A stretch of 23,494 nt of DNA, from the NCBI GenBank assembly GCA_018900975.1, contig JAHIFK010000065.1, positions 1 through 23,494 of the forward strand, read 5' to 3'. Made by a program: the position numbers and the translations under genes. Below, in pieces: positions 1 to 8,324 of the stretch. How positions within the stretch are numbered: position 1 is the stretch's first letter; every line of letters starts with the position of its first letter. The notes under the pieces are model-generated. The model had not been told where the DNA came from. It ran no database searches and saw nothing but the letters and a program-made list of their open reading frames with translations. This DNA is from Methanobacteriota archaeon (GTDB taxonomy: Archaea > Halobacteriota > Methanosarcinia > Methanosarcinales > Methanoperedenaceae).

Positions 1-418
1 ATTCTTCATAGCGGCGATCTTTATAGCAGTGGGTGTAATCGGAGTTGTAACAACCAACGTGCAGAGCATCACTGCTTCTTATGGAATGGGCAGCAAGACG
101 CTTGCAGACCAGTTAAAGACCGACATCACCATAATCAATGATCCTGCGGCGATACCATATATAAACAACAATTATAGCTTTTTCGTCAAAAATACAGGTA
201 AATCCACAATTGACCCCACCACTGTAAATATGTTCATAGATGGAACTTATATTATTATTACCAATAAATGGACTGTAATGGAAGGTGGGACTTTGTGGTA
301 CCCCACATATGTCTTAAGGTTGAATTATACAACTGCCACTCAATTTACAGCAGGGGATCATACCGTTCGTGTAGTTGCAGGTAATGGAGTTTTCGACACA
401 ATGCCTTTCAGGAGATGA
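1..418 (+). CDS. arlG: Archaellum accessory protein ArlG/ArlF family (partial, 5' end outside window)
   Basis: The reading frame is open from base 2, so the gene starts upstream of the window; the GTG at 29 is internal. The first visible residues (FFIAAIFIAVGVIGVVTTNV) are a hydrophobic membrane helix. A beta-rich, Asn/Thr-rich domain of about 110 residues follows. This is the layout of the ArlF/ArlG (FlaF/FlaG) proteins, pseudo-periplasmic stator or anchor parts of the archaellum that share the archaellin-like fold. The stop codon overlaps the arlH start (ATGA, 415-418), and the gene sits directly before arlH, the usual place of arlG. ArlF cannot be excluded because the N-terminus is missing. 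Family call is firm from context; the F/G choice is inference. Confidence 0.75.
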   Translation, partial: FFIAAIFIAVGVIGVVTTNVQSITASYGMGSKTLADQLKTDITIINDPAAIPYINNNYSFFVKNTGKSTIDPTTVNMFIDGTYIIITNKWTVMEGGTLWYPTYVLRLNYTTATQFTAGDHTVRVVAGNGVFDTMPFRR

Positions 419-1122
419 TATTTATTATAACAGGCATACGTTCCTTTGATCTTGCCCGCGATGAACTGTGCAGGAAACTTGGCGGCGGTTTCCCCCCTGG
501 CTCAATAGTAGTTATAGAAGGAGGAAGCGGCAGCGGAAAGAGCACGGTATGCCAGCGCCTCGCTTACGGGCTCATGGAGAACGGGGCTTCAGTCACATAT
601 ATTTCGACGCAGATGACAACCAAGGGTTTCATCAACCAGATGTATTCACTGAATTATGGCATAGCCAGTTTCCTGCTAAAGAAGATGCTTCTCTACATAC
701 CCGTTCTTTCCCTGATGGACCCTTCTGCGCCAAGACTTGATTTCATAGAACGATTAAGACAGGCTGAAGCGCTTTTTAAGAACGATGTAATTATAATCGA
801 CACCATATCCTCTCTAATCAAACACAGCGTGAATATGGAGAAAGGGCTTGAGCTGATATCTTTTTTCAAGAGATTGACTGGAGTAAAAAAGACGATAATA
901 ATTTCCATAGAACCATCAGAACTCGAACCACGCATACATTCGGAATTCGTTTCATCAGCGGATATAAACCTGACTCTGAAAATAAGCACGCTTGGCAGTA
1001 ACATCAAGAGAACCATCATTGTAAACAAGTTCACAGGCGCCGGTGCTTCGGTTGAGAGCATGATAGGTTTCAGAATAGAATCAAACGTGGGTCTTGTTGT
1101 CGAAATAGCATCCGTGTCGTGA
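415..1122 (+). CDS. arlH: Archaellum ATP-binding regulator ArlH (FlaH)
   Basis: 235 residues, the usual size for ArlH, a single-domain KaiC/RecA-like protein that binds ATP and docks on the ArlI hexamer at the base of the archaellum motor. The Walker A motif GGSGSGKST is at residues 36-44 and the Walker B strand VIIIDT at 125-130. The N-terminus (LARDELCRKLGGGFPPGS) is the typical lead-in to the P-loop. The ATG at 415 overlaps the arlG stop by 4 bases, and the gene's own stop (1120-1122) overlaps the next gene, so it is translationally coupled on both sides. Family members bind ATP but hydrolyse it poorly and may gate motor assembly. Identification rests on motifs plus position between arlG and arlI. 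Confidence 0.93.
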   Translation: MIFIITGIRSFDLARDELCRKLGGGFPPGSIVVIEGGSGSGKSTVCQRLAYGLMENGASVTYISTQMTTKGFINQMYSLNYGIASFLLKKMLLYIPVLSLMDPSAPRLDFIERLRQAEALFKNDVIIIDTISSLIKHSVNMEKGLELISFFKRLTGVKKTIIISIEPSELEPRIHSEFVSSADINLTLKISTLGSNIKRTIIVNKFTGAGASVESMIGFRIESNVGLVVEIASVS

Positions 1123-2732
1123 TGGAAATGGCAGCCGATATCGATGAAGCGCTTAAGAACAACAGGGTTCTTTCGGATTATCTCGAAAATTTCCAGAAAG
1201 AACACACAAGTACCCCTTCTTTTGTTACCAGTATACCCAGAGAGATGAGTCTTGAAAAAGCCCCTAATATAATATATCCTGTGGGAGACCCTGTATTCAT
1301 ACACATATACGGCGAGCATCTGAAAGATATTGATTATATTGTCATCGAACCGCAGCTTAAGGAGGAAGAAAAAGAGTTATACGTTGCAGTTCTTGACCGG
1401 GTTCTTGAGGAAGGCGTGAGAGTGGTCTCAAAAGAGAACCTGAGGGAGACGGTCTCAAAACTCATTGACGAGATAGTAAAGGTGGAAGCATTTAAGAAAA
1501 GGTCCCTTAAATCTTCTAAGATCAGTGTCACGAAAGAAGAGTATGATAAGCTGAAATATCTGATAATAAGGGACATTTTTGATTCGGGCCCGGTCGAGCC
1601 AACGCTGCGTGACCCATATCTTGAGGATATCCACTGTGTAGGATTGAATCCATTATCGGTCGTCCATAAGATATTCGGAAATATCAATACCAATATAAAG
1701 TTTGAATCAAAGATGGCGCTTGATAATTGGCTGCGTTCAATTAGCGAACGCATAGGGCGGCCCATAGGCGACGCAAACCCGATAACAGGAGGAACTCTTC
1801 CTGGCGGGTCTCGTATCGGGATAGCATACAGCGACGATATCAGCAGGCGCGGAAGCTCATTCACTATACGGAAATTTACAAAAACTCCCCTTAGCATAAC
1901 CCAGCTTATCAAATATGGTACAATTAGCTGCGAGGAAGGGGCATATCTCTGGCTCTGCCTTGAGAATGGCATGAGCGTCTTCCTGTGTGGGGAGACTGCA
2001 AGCGGGAAAACGGCAGCCATGAATGCTACGCTTGTTTTCATCGACCCCAAAGCCAAAATATTCAGCGCAGAGGATGCTACCGAGGTCACCCCTCCCCACG
2101 ACGTCTGGCAGCAGCTTGCGACTAAAGAGGAAGGCGAGGAGGAATCGCAGGTACACATGTTCACACTTCTAAAAGCAGCCCTTCGTTCGCGCCCCAATTA
2201 TATCATCGTGGGCGAGATACGGGGCGTAGAGGGCGCAGTTGCGTTCCAGGCAATGCAGACAGGGCATCCGGTGATATCCACCTTCCATGCGTCATCTGTA
2301 AAAAGAATGATACAGAGGTTCGTCGGCGCCCCGATAAGCGTCCCGGTCACTTTCATAGATAACCTGAATGTATGTGTTGTGCTTCATGCGTTTTACAGGG
2401 AAGGTATTCTTATCAGGAGGGTCATTGCAATAGAAGAACTTGAAGGGTATTATGAGGAAGCTGGAGGAGTGGTGACTCGGGCGGTATTCCAGTGGAACCC
2501 GGCAGAAGATAAACACGAGTTCAGGGGATTGAATAACAGCTTTATTCTGGAAGAAAAGATTGCGGCAAAACAGGGATACAAAGATAAAAGAAAGATATAT
2601 GATGAAATGAATATAAGGACAAAGATCCTTAATGCGATGATCGAACACAACATATTAGATTTTGATGAGACGTTCAAGATCGTGAAGGCATACAGGGAAT
2701 ACGGGCTTGAAGGACTTCCATTCCCCATCTGA
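1122..2732 (+). CDS. arlI: Archaellum motor ATPase ArlI, first tandem copy
   Basis: 536 residues from the ATG at 1122, which shares a base with the arlH stop; a GTG at 1119 would give a 4-base overlap and is equally possible. ArlI is the hexameric type II/IV secretion ATPase that powers archaellum assembly and rotation. Counting from the GTG: N-terminal domain to about residue 240; SRRGSSFTIRKF at 242-253; Walker A GETASGKT 291-298; Asp box SAEDATEV 316-323; Walker B with catalytic Glu in IIVGEIRG 362-369; His box TGHPVISTFHA 381-391. Compared with the adjacent copy it has PGGSR where that copy has PDGSR, GKTA for GKTT, and SAEDAT for SVEDTA. The core catalytic Lys and Glu are present, so it may still hydrolyse ATP. 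It lies in an arlGHIIJ operon. Confidence 0.92.
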   Translation: MEMAADIDEALKNNRVLSDYLENFQKEHTSTPSFVTSIPREMSLEKAPNIIYPVGDPVFIHIYGEHLKDIDYIVIEPQLKEEEKELYVAVLDRVLEEGVRVVSKENLRETVSKLIDEIVKVEAFKKRSLKSSKISVTKEEYDKLKYLIIRDIFDSGPVEPTLRDPYLEDIHCVGLNPLSVVHKIFGNINTNIKFESKMALDNWLRSISERIGRPIGDANPITGGTLPGGSRIGIAYSDDISRRGSSFTIRKFTKTPLSITQLIKYGTISCEEGAYLWLCLENGMSVFLCGETASGKTAAMNATLVFIDPKAKIFSAEDATEVTPPHDVWQQLATKEEGEEESQVHMFTLLKAALRSRPNYIIVGEIRGVEGAVAFQAMQTGHPVISTFHASSVKRMIQRFVGAPISVPVTFIDNLNVCVVLHAFYREGILIRRVIAIEELEGYYEEAGGVVTRAVFQWNPAEDKHEFRGLNNSFILEEKIAAKQGYKDKRKIYDEMNIRTKILNAMIEHNILDFDETFKIVKAYREYGLEGLPFPI

Positions 2733-2738
2733 GGTTAT

Positions 2739-4334
2739 ATGGAACTGGACGAAGCTGTTAAAAATAACCCGCATCTTGGAATATACCTCCAGAAATTCCA
2801 GGAACAAACTGGAGTTATACCATCACTGATCCCACAACTTTCAAGAGATATAGATAATAAAAATATTAATATCATCTATCCGGTAGGCGACCCGCTATTC
2901 ATACATTTATATGGTACGCAAAAAATCGGGATAAAATATTATGTGATCGAACCTGAATTGACACAGAACGAGCAGGAAAAATACCAGGAACTGCTCGGAA
3001 TAATATTGAGACGAACGCCTGAAGAACTTGCGGCAGACACTTCGGATAAACTCAGGGAACATTTCAATAAACTCCTGGATAAAGTGACCATTATAGGAAG
3101 GCCAACAAAAAGCAAAGAAAAAGTTTCACTCAAAGAAGATGAGTTCAAGAAAATAAAATATTTTATTGACCGCAACATGGTGAGTCACGGTATAATCGAA
3201 CCCCTTGTCAGGGATCCTTATCTTGAAGACATTCACTGTATCGGCAAACACAATATTTTCGTAGTTCATAAGGTATTAGGGATGCTGGAGACGAATATCC
3301 ATTTTTCAACAGATGAGGAGATCGACGACTGGATGAGGGTAATGAGTGAAAGGATCGGAAGACCTGTAAGTGATTTCAGGCCAATTGCAGACGGCGCGCT
3401 TCCTGACGGTTCTCGAATCAACATCATTTACAGCCGTGAAATAAGCAGGCGAGGCAGTTCTTTTACTCTCAGGAAATTCGCCGCTATCCCGACAAGCGTC
3501 ACACAGCTCATAAAGTGGGGAAGCATCAGCGCCGAGATCGGGGCATACCTGTGGCTGTGCCTTGAGAACGGCATGAACGTATTCGTAAGCGGGGAAACTG
3601 CCAGTGGAAAAACAACTGCTCTTAACTCGATAATGCCTTTTGTTCATTCAAAAGGCAAGGTTTACAGCGTGGAAGATACAGCCGAAGTAACGTCACCGCA
3701 GGCGGTATGGCAGCAGATGATAACACGAGAAACAGGACCTAAGAATTCCCAGGTTGATATGTTCACCCTCCTTAAACTTGCTTTGCGCTCACGTCCGACC
3801 TACGTGATAGTAGGTGAGATAAGGGGCGTTGAGGGGTCGGTTGCATTCCAGGCAATGCAGGCTGGCAATTCGGTCATGGCTACGTTCCATGCGTCATCTG
3901 TAAAAAAACTCATCCAGAGGCTCACGGGCGACCCTATCAGGGTCCCTGTTACATTCATCGATAACCTGCATGTTGTAATGATATTGCAGGCGGTCTACAG
4001 GCAGGGTGTCTTCCTGCGCAGGTGCGTATCGGTTGAAGAGATAGAGGGGTATATGGAAGAATCAAAAGGCGTTATTACAAGAGCAGTCTTCCAGTGGGAC
4101 CCCCTCAATGATACGTATAGTTTCAGGGGATTGAACAACAGCTACATACTTGAAAATCTGATCGCCCATAAACTGGGGTATGCCGATAAAAAAAAGATAT
4201 ATGTTGAGCTTGAATTGCGCGCAAAGGTTCTGAGAAAAATGGTAGAACTGAATATTACTGATTATTATAAAGCCAAGGACATAATATGGTCGTTCGAGAG
4301 GGGCGGCGTTGAAGGTCTTCCGTTTAGCATATAG
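2739..4334 (+). CDS. arlI: Archaellum motor ATPase ArlI, second tandem copy
   Basis: 531 residues. The start is 6 bases after the first arlI, with a GAGGT ribosome site overlapping the upstream stop codon. Domains follow the first copy throughout: PDGSR at 222-226, SRRGSSFTLRKF 236-247, Walker A GETASGKTT 285-293, Asp box SVEDTAEV 310-317, Walker B VIVGEIRG 356-363, His box region AGNSVMATFHA 375-385. The nucleotide-site motifs look more canonical than in copy one, but the His box reads GN where copy one has GH. The N-terminal 130 residues diverge most. Both copies are full length and in frame, so neither is an obvious pseudogene. Whether they form mixed hexamers or alternate motors is unknown. 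Confidence 0.92.
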   Translation: MELDEAVKNNPHLGIYLQKFQEQTGVIPSLIPQLSRDIDNKNINIIYPVGDPLFIHLYGTQKIGIKYYVIEPELTQNEQEKYQELLGIILRRTPEELAADTSDKLREHFNKLLDKVTIIGRPTKSKEKVSLKEDEFKKIKYFIDRNMVSHGIIEPLVRDPYLEDIHCIGKHNIFVVHKVLGMLETNIHFSTDEEIDDWMRVMSERIGRPVSDFRPIADGALPDGSRINIIYSREISRRGSSFTLRKFAAIPTSVTQLIKWGSISAEIGAYLWLCLENGMNVFVSGETASGKTTALNSIMPFVHSKGKVYSVEDTAEVTSPQAVWQQMITRETGPKNSQVDMFTLLKLALRSRPTYVIVGEIRGVEGSVAFQAMQAGNSVMATFHASSVKKLIQRLTGDPIRVPVTFIDNLHVVMILQAVYRQGVFLRRCVSVEEIEGYMEESKGVITRAVFQWDPLNDTYSFRGLNNSYILENLIAHKLGYADKKKIYVELELRAKVLRKMVELNITDYYKAKDIIWSFERGGVEGLPFSI

Positions 4335-4341
4335 GTAAAAC

Positions 4342-5985
4342 ATGTTCAAGAAAGCTTTCGAGTGCATGGAAATGACACAGCGGCAATACGTCATGAAAAT
4401 TGCCTTGCCGATAATATTTATGGGTCTCTTCTTCCCGATCATCATGTTCCTCCTTGTCCCTGACCTTATAACAGGTACTTTCACATACATCCTTTTATTG
4501 GTGCCTGTGCTCTTTATTGGAGCTGCGCTTTTCTATCCCTCGACCGTGATGGGGACCATGAGAAGCCAGATCGAAGTGAATATGCATTATTACATCACGC
4601 ATATGGGAGTGCTTGCAGCTTCTAACATGGCGCGAAAGGAGGTCATCCACCAGCTTTCAATGAATAAGTCGTATGGTTATCTTGCCATCGAATCTGGAAA
4701 GATTTATTCATTGATGACTGACTGGAATTTCAGTCTGGCGCAGGCTTGCAGGTTCGTTTCAAAGAGGACGCCATCCCCGATCTTTTCGGATTTTCTTGAC
4801 AGGCTTGCGCACTCTTCAGAAGCTGGTGAACCATTCGACCAATTCGTATGGACAGAGCAGAAGGTCGTCATGAACGAGTTTGACACCATGTACAAGCAAT
4901 CACTTGGACAGATCCAGATGACAAAAGAGATATTCGTGGCTATGATGACAGCCCTGATCTTCCTTACCTCGATATCACTGATAATGCCTATTATCACTGG
5001 CATGGAACCAGGTATTCTAATGGCTGGTTCAATTGTGACATTCCTTGGCGCGGAAGGGATACTGGTGTTTGTCATGAAATCCAAATCTCCAAAAGACAAA
5101 ATATGGCATACCCTGAGCATTGAGACCGAAGCTGACAGGAAAATACGCATGTCATTCCCTGTTTCGATGATCGGGTCAATGATCTTATCAATTATTCTGA
5201 TGCTATGGGGTGGAGGACTCGCGATCACCCTTAAGATCGCTTTAGCCCTCACGCCGTTTGCCTTAACTGGTTATATTGCAAGCAAAGAAGAGGAATTGAT
5301 AAAACGTAAAGACGACAATTTTTCTGCATTCATACGCGCTCTTGGTTCTACGTCTGGCGCCCGCGGGGGAATTATCAGGGACTCGCTGCGCAACCTGACA
5401 TATCATGATTTCGGCCCCCTGACGCCTGATATAAAGGAGCTTTATAAACGGCTTGAGACGAGGATAAATAAGATCATGTCCTGGAATTATTTCGCAGCAG
5501 GGACGGGGAGCAACCTTATCGAACGGTTCGGCACAATATTCGCAGAAGGTATAGACAAGGGAGGAAAACCCGAATTGATAGGTGAAATAGTCGGTGATAA
5601 CTTCATGAAAATAGTATCATTGAGAAAACTGCGCTACTCACTTGCATCAAGTCTTGTTGGGGAGGTGTACGGGCTGACTGGAGGTATTGCTTTTACCATG
5701 TTCCTTACTCTTGCGATAGTTAAGATGCTTGTAAACATATTCGAAGGCACCGATGTACCTGCGGGGATGACATCTATCCTGTCACTGGGCTCAGTGATGG
5801 ATATCAATTTCCTTGCATTACTGCTTATGGGGATGATGGTTGGTCACTCTTTCCTTTCAGCCATACTCTTGAGGGCTGTGGATGGCGGAAGCCTGTTCAA
5901 TTGTTATATTCACTTTGTGGGTATGGTCTGGCTTTCAGCAATTCTTGCAGAGGTATCTTTTGTGGTCATGACATCACTTACATGA
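4342..5985 (+). CDS. arlJ: Archaellum membrane platform protein ArlJ (FlaJ)
   Basis: 547 residues, normal for ArlJ, the polytopic membrane protein on which the ArlI/ArlH motor sits; it is related to the GspF/TadB type II secretion platform. Hydrophobic segments occur near residues 19-39 and 46-66, about 200-255, 270-310, and in the last 100 residues. Two soluble T2SF-type helical regions lie between them (roughly 83-200 and 325-440); both contain the pattern of helices with conserved acidic and Gly residues. The ATG is 7 bases after the second arlI, with AGGT ahead of it. It is the last gene of the archaellum operon; an insertion sequence begins just after its stop. Only one arlJ serves two arlI genes. 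Confidence 0.93.
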   Translation: MFKKAFECMEMTQRQYVMKIALPIIFMGLFFPIIMFLLVPDLITGTFTYILLLVPVLFIGAALFYPSTVMGTMRSQIEVNMHYYITHMGVLAASNMARKEVIHQLSMNKSYGYLAIESGKIYSLMTDWNFSLAQACRFVSKRTPSPIFSDFLDRLAHSSEAGEPFDQFVWTEQKVVMNEFDTMYKQSLGQIQMTKEIFVAMMTALIFLTSISLIMPIITGMEPGILMAGSIVTFLGAEGILVFVMKSKSPKDKIWHTLSIETEADRKIRMSFPVSMIGSMILSIILMLWGGGLAITLKIALALTPFALTGYIASKEEELIKRKDDNFSAFIRALGSTSGARGGIIRDSLRNLTYHDFGPLTPDIKELYKRLETRINKIMSWNYFAAGTGSNLIERFGTIFAEGIDKGGKPELIGEIVGDNFMKIVSLRKLRYSLASSLVGEVYGLTGGIAFTMFLTLAIVKMLVNIFEGTDVPAGMTSILSLGSVMDINFLALLLMGMMVGHSFLSAILLRAVDGGSLFNCYIHFVGMVWLSAILAEVSFVVMTSLT

Positions 5986-6001
5986 TGTGAGCAAAAATAC
6001 T

Positions 6002-6021
6002 TTCGCGACGCTTGCTGCGAA
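6002..6021 (+). repeat. Left-end hairpin of the IS200-type element
   Basis: Five-base stem TTCGC/GCGAA with a 10-base loop, about 40 bases before the transposase start. Position and size fit the subterminal hairpin bound by TnpA in IS200/IS605 elements. Short stem, so the call depends on its place next to tnpA. Confidence 0.4.
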
Positions 6022-6062
6022 TTTATATACACAGATGAACCTGTGAAAGTCAAGGTGGTAAT

Positions 6063-6482
6063 ATGAACAGGAAAGAGTTACGTCACGACAGGCATACGGT
6101 GTCGCTACTGACGGATCATATGGTATTCACCCCGAAATACAGGGGAAAGATGCTGGTTGGCGATGTGGCGATGATATGCGAGGGGATAATTTGTAAGACC
6201 TGTGTGGAGATGGATATTCAAGTTATAGAAATAGCTGTCAACCCCGACCATGTGCATATTTTCTTCAAATATCCTCCGAAGTATTCTTTGAGTTACATTG
6301 CAAAGAAGATAAAAGGAGTTTCGAGCAGGATTTTAAGGAAAGAATTTCCCCATTTACGCGAATGGTGCGGCGAGCATTTCTGGGCTCCGAGTTGTTTCCA
6401 CGGGTCTGTGGGGCAGGGATGGGATGTCGTGGAAAAATATATTCGTGAGCAAGATGTATATGAATATAATAGGGATAAATAA
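6063..6482 (+). CDS. tnpA: IS200/IS605-family Y1 (HUH) transposase TnpA
   Basis: 139 residues, the expected size. TnpA moves single-stranded DNA by forming a 5'-phosphotyrosine link. The HUH metal site is HVH at 63-65, within NPDHVHIFF; the nucleophile should be Tyr126 in VEKYIREQ. The helix preceding it, starting HFWAPSCFHGSVGQ, also fits the family. A ribosome site (AAGGTGG) stands about 4 bases before the ATG. All catalytic residues are present and the frame is intact, so the element may be active. In many relatives the stretch after SVG reads like GNVSEE; here it is GQGWDVV, a small deviation. Confidence 0.93.
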   Translation: MNRKELRHDRHTVSLLTDHMVFTPKYRGKMLVGDVAMICEGIICKTCVEMDIQVIEIAVNPDHVHIFFKYPPKYSLSYIAKKIKGVSSRILRKEFPHLREWCGEHFWAPSCFHGSVGQGWDVVEKYIREQDVYEYNRDK

Positions 6483-6588
6483 GGAAAACGATAGCTACAG
6501 GCCCTGGAACATTTGTCCGGGGTATACCGTAGTGACTGAAGACGATGGGGATTTTGTGCATCCATTGGAATATCTTGAAATAGAATAA
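6454..6588 (+). CDS. Possible small ORF overlapping the tnpA 3' end
   Basis: In the +1 frame relative to tnpA an ORF of 44 codons starts at ATG 6454 (a second ATG is at 6460) and ends at TAA 6586-6588. Its second half, NDSYRPWNICPGYTVVTEDD followed by an acidic end, has the composition of a real protein and not of random sequence. It could be a passenger peptide of the insertion sequence, a 3' remnant of an interrupted gene, or chance. No family recognised and no clear ribosome site. Confidence 0.2.
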   Translation: MYMNIIGINKENDSYRPWNICPGYTVVTEDDGDFVHPLEYLEIE

Positions 6589-6685
6589 CAATTGTGGTGC
6601 TGAAATTGGGGCACGGATAAAATTACAAAGAAAATAGCATTTATGGATAAGGAGTTTGTTCATAATATCCTTCTAAAATGATCTC

Positions 6686-6703
6686 AAGGCGTAGAAATGC
6701 CTT
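6686..6703 (+). repeat. Right-end hairpin of the IS200-type element
   Basis: Five-base perfect stem AAGGC/GCCTT around an 8-base loop GTAGAAAT, followed by TTAAAACC. This resembles the right-end hairpins of archaeal IS200/IS605 elements. It lies about 200 bases after the transposase stop. Confidence 0.45.
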
Positions 6704-6763
6704 TAAAACCGATGAGTTTTATTATCAAAATTGTATTTCAGCTCACAACGATGTACTAATTAC

Positions 6764-6773
6764 AATATATAAA
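6764..6773 (+). promoter_or_regulatory. TATA box for the methyltransferase gene
   Basis: AATATATAAA lies 26-35 bases before the ATG at 6799, the archaeal TATA-to-start-site distance. The transcript would begin at or just before the start codon (leaderless or nearly so). It lies outside the insertion sequence, so the gene probably has its own promoter. Confidence 0.5.
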
Positions 6774-6798
6774 GTGGCTATGGAAAAGGTTATATCAA

Positions 6799-8079
6799 AT
6801 GACCCAGCACCTCATGAGCATGGGAGAATACAAGTGTAAAATTAAACCCGCTGAGTTCTTCGATATTGCAGCTCTTCAAGGTTTTTATGGGCTTGAAATT
6901 GGCGGTCTCACAGGGAAAAATGATTTTGTCAGGAAATACTGGGAAAACATTGCACTAAAATTGACATTGCGTGACTCTATTGAAAAACTCCTAACCAAAC
7001 GCGATAATATCCGCGTAGTTGATTTGGGCTGCGGAAGCGGGGAAGGTTTTGAGTTGCTTACCCATATTCCTGCCAGCCAATCTTTCAGTTCAGGTAAACA
7101 GTGCTTTATTTTGTCTCCAGACCAGATATCTTATACAGGAGTTGATATCAGCGGTTCCATGGTTCAGCAGGGCAGGAAAAATTATGAGAATCAGTACAAT
7201 GTCCGGTTCGAACAGGCGGACCTGAATGAAGGTTTTCCACTCATGGATGAGCAGCCGTTTGACATTTACTTTTCGTCTTACTCATCTCTTTCGCATCTGG
7301 CACCCTATAAGCTCCAGATGCTTGTTGAAAATATACTCACTCATGCCCAACCCGGAGCTATCATATTTTTTGATTTAATCGGGAAATATTCTCTTGAATG
7401 GCCGAAGTACTGGAATGAGAATAGAACGATGCTTCCCTACAACATGGCATATCTTACCCCGCCTGAATTGTGGGACAAAGAACAAATCCAATGGTATGAC
7501 GTATGTTTCTGGACTCCTGCTATGCTATTCCAGACTCTAGATGCCGCGTCAAAGAAGATGGAGAAGTGCATGCAGGTAGTTAAATCTACTGACCGCTCAA
7601 TTTTCTTGGGCAGGCATATGGAAACAGGTATCTTCGGCGCACCGCGCTTGAATTATCGGCATCAGGTAAATCACCTGTTTGATCATGAACATAGAGAAGA
7701 TATCGAGCACCTTTTCATTAATCTTGACTGGTGCGCGGAACTTGAAAAAGTAAAGCCCGATGTATGGGCAAGGTTGTGTGATTATAAAGAAAAATGGAAC
7801 TGCATCATACGCCTTGTTGAAGCATTGCTTCATGGAAATGACAGTACTGTTTCGAGCTTGATCGAGTCAACGTCAGAGGATTTATCAAGCGAGCTAAAGT
7901 TCCTGACATGGCTTTACAGGAACGCAATCCGGTTCCCTGCTGTAGATTTCTGGGCGAGTATAATGGGACCGCAGATTGCTGTTATCCTGCGTAATATAGA
8001 ACTGTCCTTCGGACCTGCATTAGGATGTGGGCATGGGCTACTTTGCGTAGTAGAGATCACCGAATCTTTTGACAAGTGA
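6799..8079 (+). CDS. Class I SAM-dependent methyltransferase with a C-terminal extension
   Basis: 426 residues. A Rossmann methyltransferase core occupies about residues 45-240: motif I VVDLGCGSGEG at 73-83 (SAM binding), the acidic end of strand 2 in GVDIS at 114-118, QADLNEGFP at 139-147, and FDIYFSSYSSLSHL at 154-167, which stands where the catalytic motif IV/post-IV segment lies. After it comes about 185 residues rich in aromatics, mostly helical, with no domain I recognise. The substrate cannot be told from sequence: a small molecule or lipid-like compound is as likely as RNA or protein. It is flanked by an insertion sequence and a convergent gene, so no operon context helps. The second in-frame Met (M6 or M8) could be the start instead. 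Confidence 0.8.
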   Translation: MTQHLMSMGEYKCKIKPAEFFDIAALQGFYGLEIGGLTGKNDFVRKYWENIALKLTLRDSIEKLLTKRDNIRVVDLGCGSGEGFELLTHIPASQSFSSGKQCFILSPDQISYTGVDISGSMVQQGRKNYENQYNVRFEQADLNEGFPLMDEQPFDIYFSSYSSLSHLAPYKLQMLVENILTHAQPGAIIFFDLIGKYSLEWPKYWNENRTMLPYNMAYLTPPELWDKEQIQWYDVCFWTPAMLFQTLDAASKKMEKCMQVVKSTDRSIFLGRHMETGIFGAPRLNYRHQVNHLFDHEHREDIEHLFINLDWCAELEKVKPDVWARLCDYKEKWNCIIRLVEALLHGNDSTVSSLIESTSEDLSSELKFLTWLYRNAIRFPAVDFWASIMGPQIAVILRNIELSFGPALGCGHGLLCVVEITESFDK

Positions 8080-8186
8080 TTTTCTTATCCTTATAAACCA
8101 TCCATATAAATGCGTGCCCCATACAGGTTGATGAAAGCCAAAATGACGAATCAACGATAATATCCTCATGCACCTGCGACATGATG

Positions 8187-8208
8187 CTCCGCACCTTCCA
8201 GTGCGGGG
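8187..8208 (+). repeat. Hairpin resembling an IS605/TnpB-element right end
   Basis: CTCCGCAC pairs with GTGCGGGG (one G-U in RNA) around the loop CTTCCA, followed by AGTCGGTTAC. The pattern of a short GC stem, a CTTC-type loop and a trailing GGGGAGT..GTTAC resembles the right ends (and the 3' end of the guide RNA) of archaeal IS605 elements as I recall them. No tnpB is nearby, so it would be a relic. A simple terminator for the methyltransferase gene is the alternative. Confidence 0.35.
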
Positions 8209-8324
8209 AGTCGGTTACTTCGGGGATATCAAGGAATAAATTCTTCAAATCCACCCAAGGACGGTTCGGGGCTGCCTTTAAAATCTCAACAAAAACAAAA
8301 AAACCGTAATAGCAATTGAAAGTC

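Larger units (their letters stand above)
5990..6710 (+). mobile_element. IS200/IS605-type insertion sequence (ends approximate)
   Basis: A Y1 transposase gene is bracketed by imperfect hairpins of the sort that TnpA recognises as single-stranded ends. Left: TTCGC (6002-6006) pairing with GCGAA (6017-6021). Right: AAGGC (6686-6690) pairing with GCCTT (6699-6703). Elements of this family have no terminal inverted repeats or target duplications, so exact borders cannot be read from one copy; those given are estimates. No tnpB (the RuvC-like guide nuclease) is present, so this would be a tnpA-only IS200-like element, though about 200 bases of non-transposase DNA lie between tnpA and the right hairpin. 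It lies between arlJ and an unrelated methyltransferase gene. Confidence 0.55.

Noticed and set aside
693..2197. Long reverse-strand open frames opposite arlH and the first arlI (208 and 287 codons)
   Set aside because: They lie fully opposite genes with clear motifs, have no recognisable domains and no ribosome sites; they are shadows of the codon bias of the true genes.
2739..4334. Second arlI as an assembly duplication
   Set aside because: The two copies differ throughout at nucleotide and protein level, most strongly in the N-terminal 130 residues, so they are true paralogues.
8057..8254. 65-codon reverse-strand frame between methyltransferase and thermosome
   Set aside because: Needs a GTG start, overlaps the methyltransferase end, shows no family, and contains the hairpin at 8187-8208.
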